From Actinomycetota bacterium (GTDB taxonomy: Bacteria > Actinomycetota > Acidimicrobiia > Acidimicrobiales > Poriferisodalaceae): DNA of 5,751 nucleotides. Both the position numbers and the translations under genes were made by a program. Of the stretch, positions 5,407 to 5,751 are shown piece after piece. Position 1 is the stretch's first letter; the number at the start of each line of letters is the position of its first letter. The notes beneath the pieces were generated by a model. That model was not told the origin of the DNA. It ran no database searches and was given only the letters and a program-made list of their open reading frames with translations. The stretch is taken from the NCBI GenBank assembly GCA_013151655.1, contig JAADHX010000341.1, positions 1 to 5,751 on the forward strand, read 5' to 3'.

Positions 5407-5751
5407 CAGGTTTTGGGATCATGCCACTTCGCGATGACGGTTCGCATCTGCGCCACCACCTCTGCGGCCGAGGCGCCAGGGCCGAGAACAGCAGCAACAC
5501 CAGCGTCGATCAACTCAGCGACATCGTCTCCCGGGACGATCCCACCAATCACCACTGGGATATCGAGTTGGGCATCGTTGACGGCGCGGACCATAGCGGG
5601 AGCCAAGGTCAGGTGCCCAGCATTGTGCATCGACAGACCAATGGCATCAGCATCTTCTTGTTCGGCCGCGGCCACGATGCTGTCAGTGGTCTGGCGAATC
5701 CCGAGATAGATGACCTCCATGCCGGCATCACGCAACATCCGAGCCACGATC
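5406..5751 (-). CDS. Cobalamin-binding domain/small subunit of a methylmalonyl-CoA-type mutase, 5' partial
   Basis: This Rossmann-like B12-binding domain holds adenosylcobalamin for carbon-skeleton rearrangement of acyl-CoA (methylmalonyl-CoA to succinyl-CoA, or isobutyryl-CoA/n-butyryl-CoA type). The frame is open through the right edge, so the usual DxHxxG lower-ligand motif, which precedes this segment, lies just outside. Visible are the helix RMLRDAGMEVIYLGIRQT, then DADAIGLSMHNAGHLTL, then GGIVPGDD and the C-terminal VAAVLGPGAS. All align in order with the mutase C-terminal domain. The codon before the GTG at 5745-5747 is sense and continues the family pattern, so that GTG is not the start. 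With about 115 residues visible and a short C-terminus (KWHDPKT), it could be a stand-alone small subunit of about 135 residues or the end of a full-length mutase. The TGATG overlap with meaB shows one operon. Confidence 0.88.
   Translation of the reverse strand, partial: IVARMLRDAGMEVIYLGIRQTTDSIVAAAEQEDADAIGLSMHNAGHLTLAPAMVRAVNDAQLDIPVVIGGIVPGDDVAELIDAGVAAVLGPGASAAEVVAQMRTVIAKWHDPKT

Noticed and set aside
5745..5747. GTG near the right edge as the start of the B12-binding protein
   Set aside because: Starting there would remove the conserved DxHxxG region, and the preceding codon continues the family sequence. The gene is simply cut by the window.
1..5751. Search for defence, toxin-antitoxin, mobile or CRISPR-type systems
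   Set aside because: Every sizeable stretch is explained by metabolic or transport genes. I found no direct-repeat arrays, transposase motifs or tRNA-like folds by eye.

Overview
The window (5751 bp, moderately GC-rich, almost fully coding) looks like a chromosomal segment of a bacterium, most plausibly an actinobacterium. An Acidimicrobiia-like lineage would fit, but that is a guess from gene content and coding style, not a demonstrated assignment. I see no tRNA, rRNA, insertion sequence, CRISPR array or phage gene. The only non-coding gaps are about 24, 89 and 21 bp.

Layout from left to right. (1) Positions 1-2266, plus strand: the end of an energy-coupling factor (ECF) vitamin/metal transporter operon. 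The first reading frame is open from the window edge. It carries the last membrane helix of what looks like a substrate-binding S component, then a proline-rich linker, then two complete ABC ATPase domains (A and A'). A transmembrane EcfT gene follows with an ATGA stop/start overlap. S, A, A' and T together suggest a dedicated (group I) ECF transporter; the substrate cannot be told from what is visible. (2) Positions 2291-3082, minus strand: a class II pyruvate-type aldolase of the HpcH/HpaI family with all catalytic residues. (3) An 89-bp divergent intergenic region with a small inverted repeat. (4) Positions 3172-4374, plus strand: a glucosyl-3-phosphoglycerate synthase (GpgS, GT81), the committed step to glucosylglycerate. 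(5) Positions 4396-5751, minus strand: meaB (GTPase chaperone of methylmalonyl-CoA mutase) preceded by a cobalamin-binding mutase domain or small subunit that runs off the right edge. The two overlap as TGATG and are surely co-transcribed.

Functionally there are three independent modules: vitamin/metal uptake, central-carbon/compatible-solute enzymes, and the B12-dependent methylmalonyl-CoA (or related acyl-CoA) mutase system. Most of the window is ordinary. The most unusual point is the in-frame joining of an S-component tail to the double ATPase. It sits over a C6 homopolymer and an AGGAGAGAGTGA element that would be a textbook RBS/GTGA gene junction if the upstream frame were shifted by one base. 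The fusion could therefore be real, frameshift-controlled, or a sequence error.
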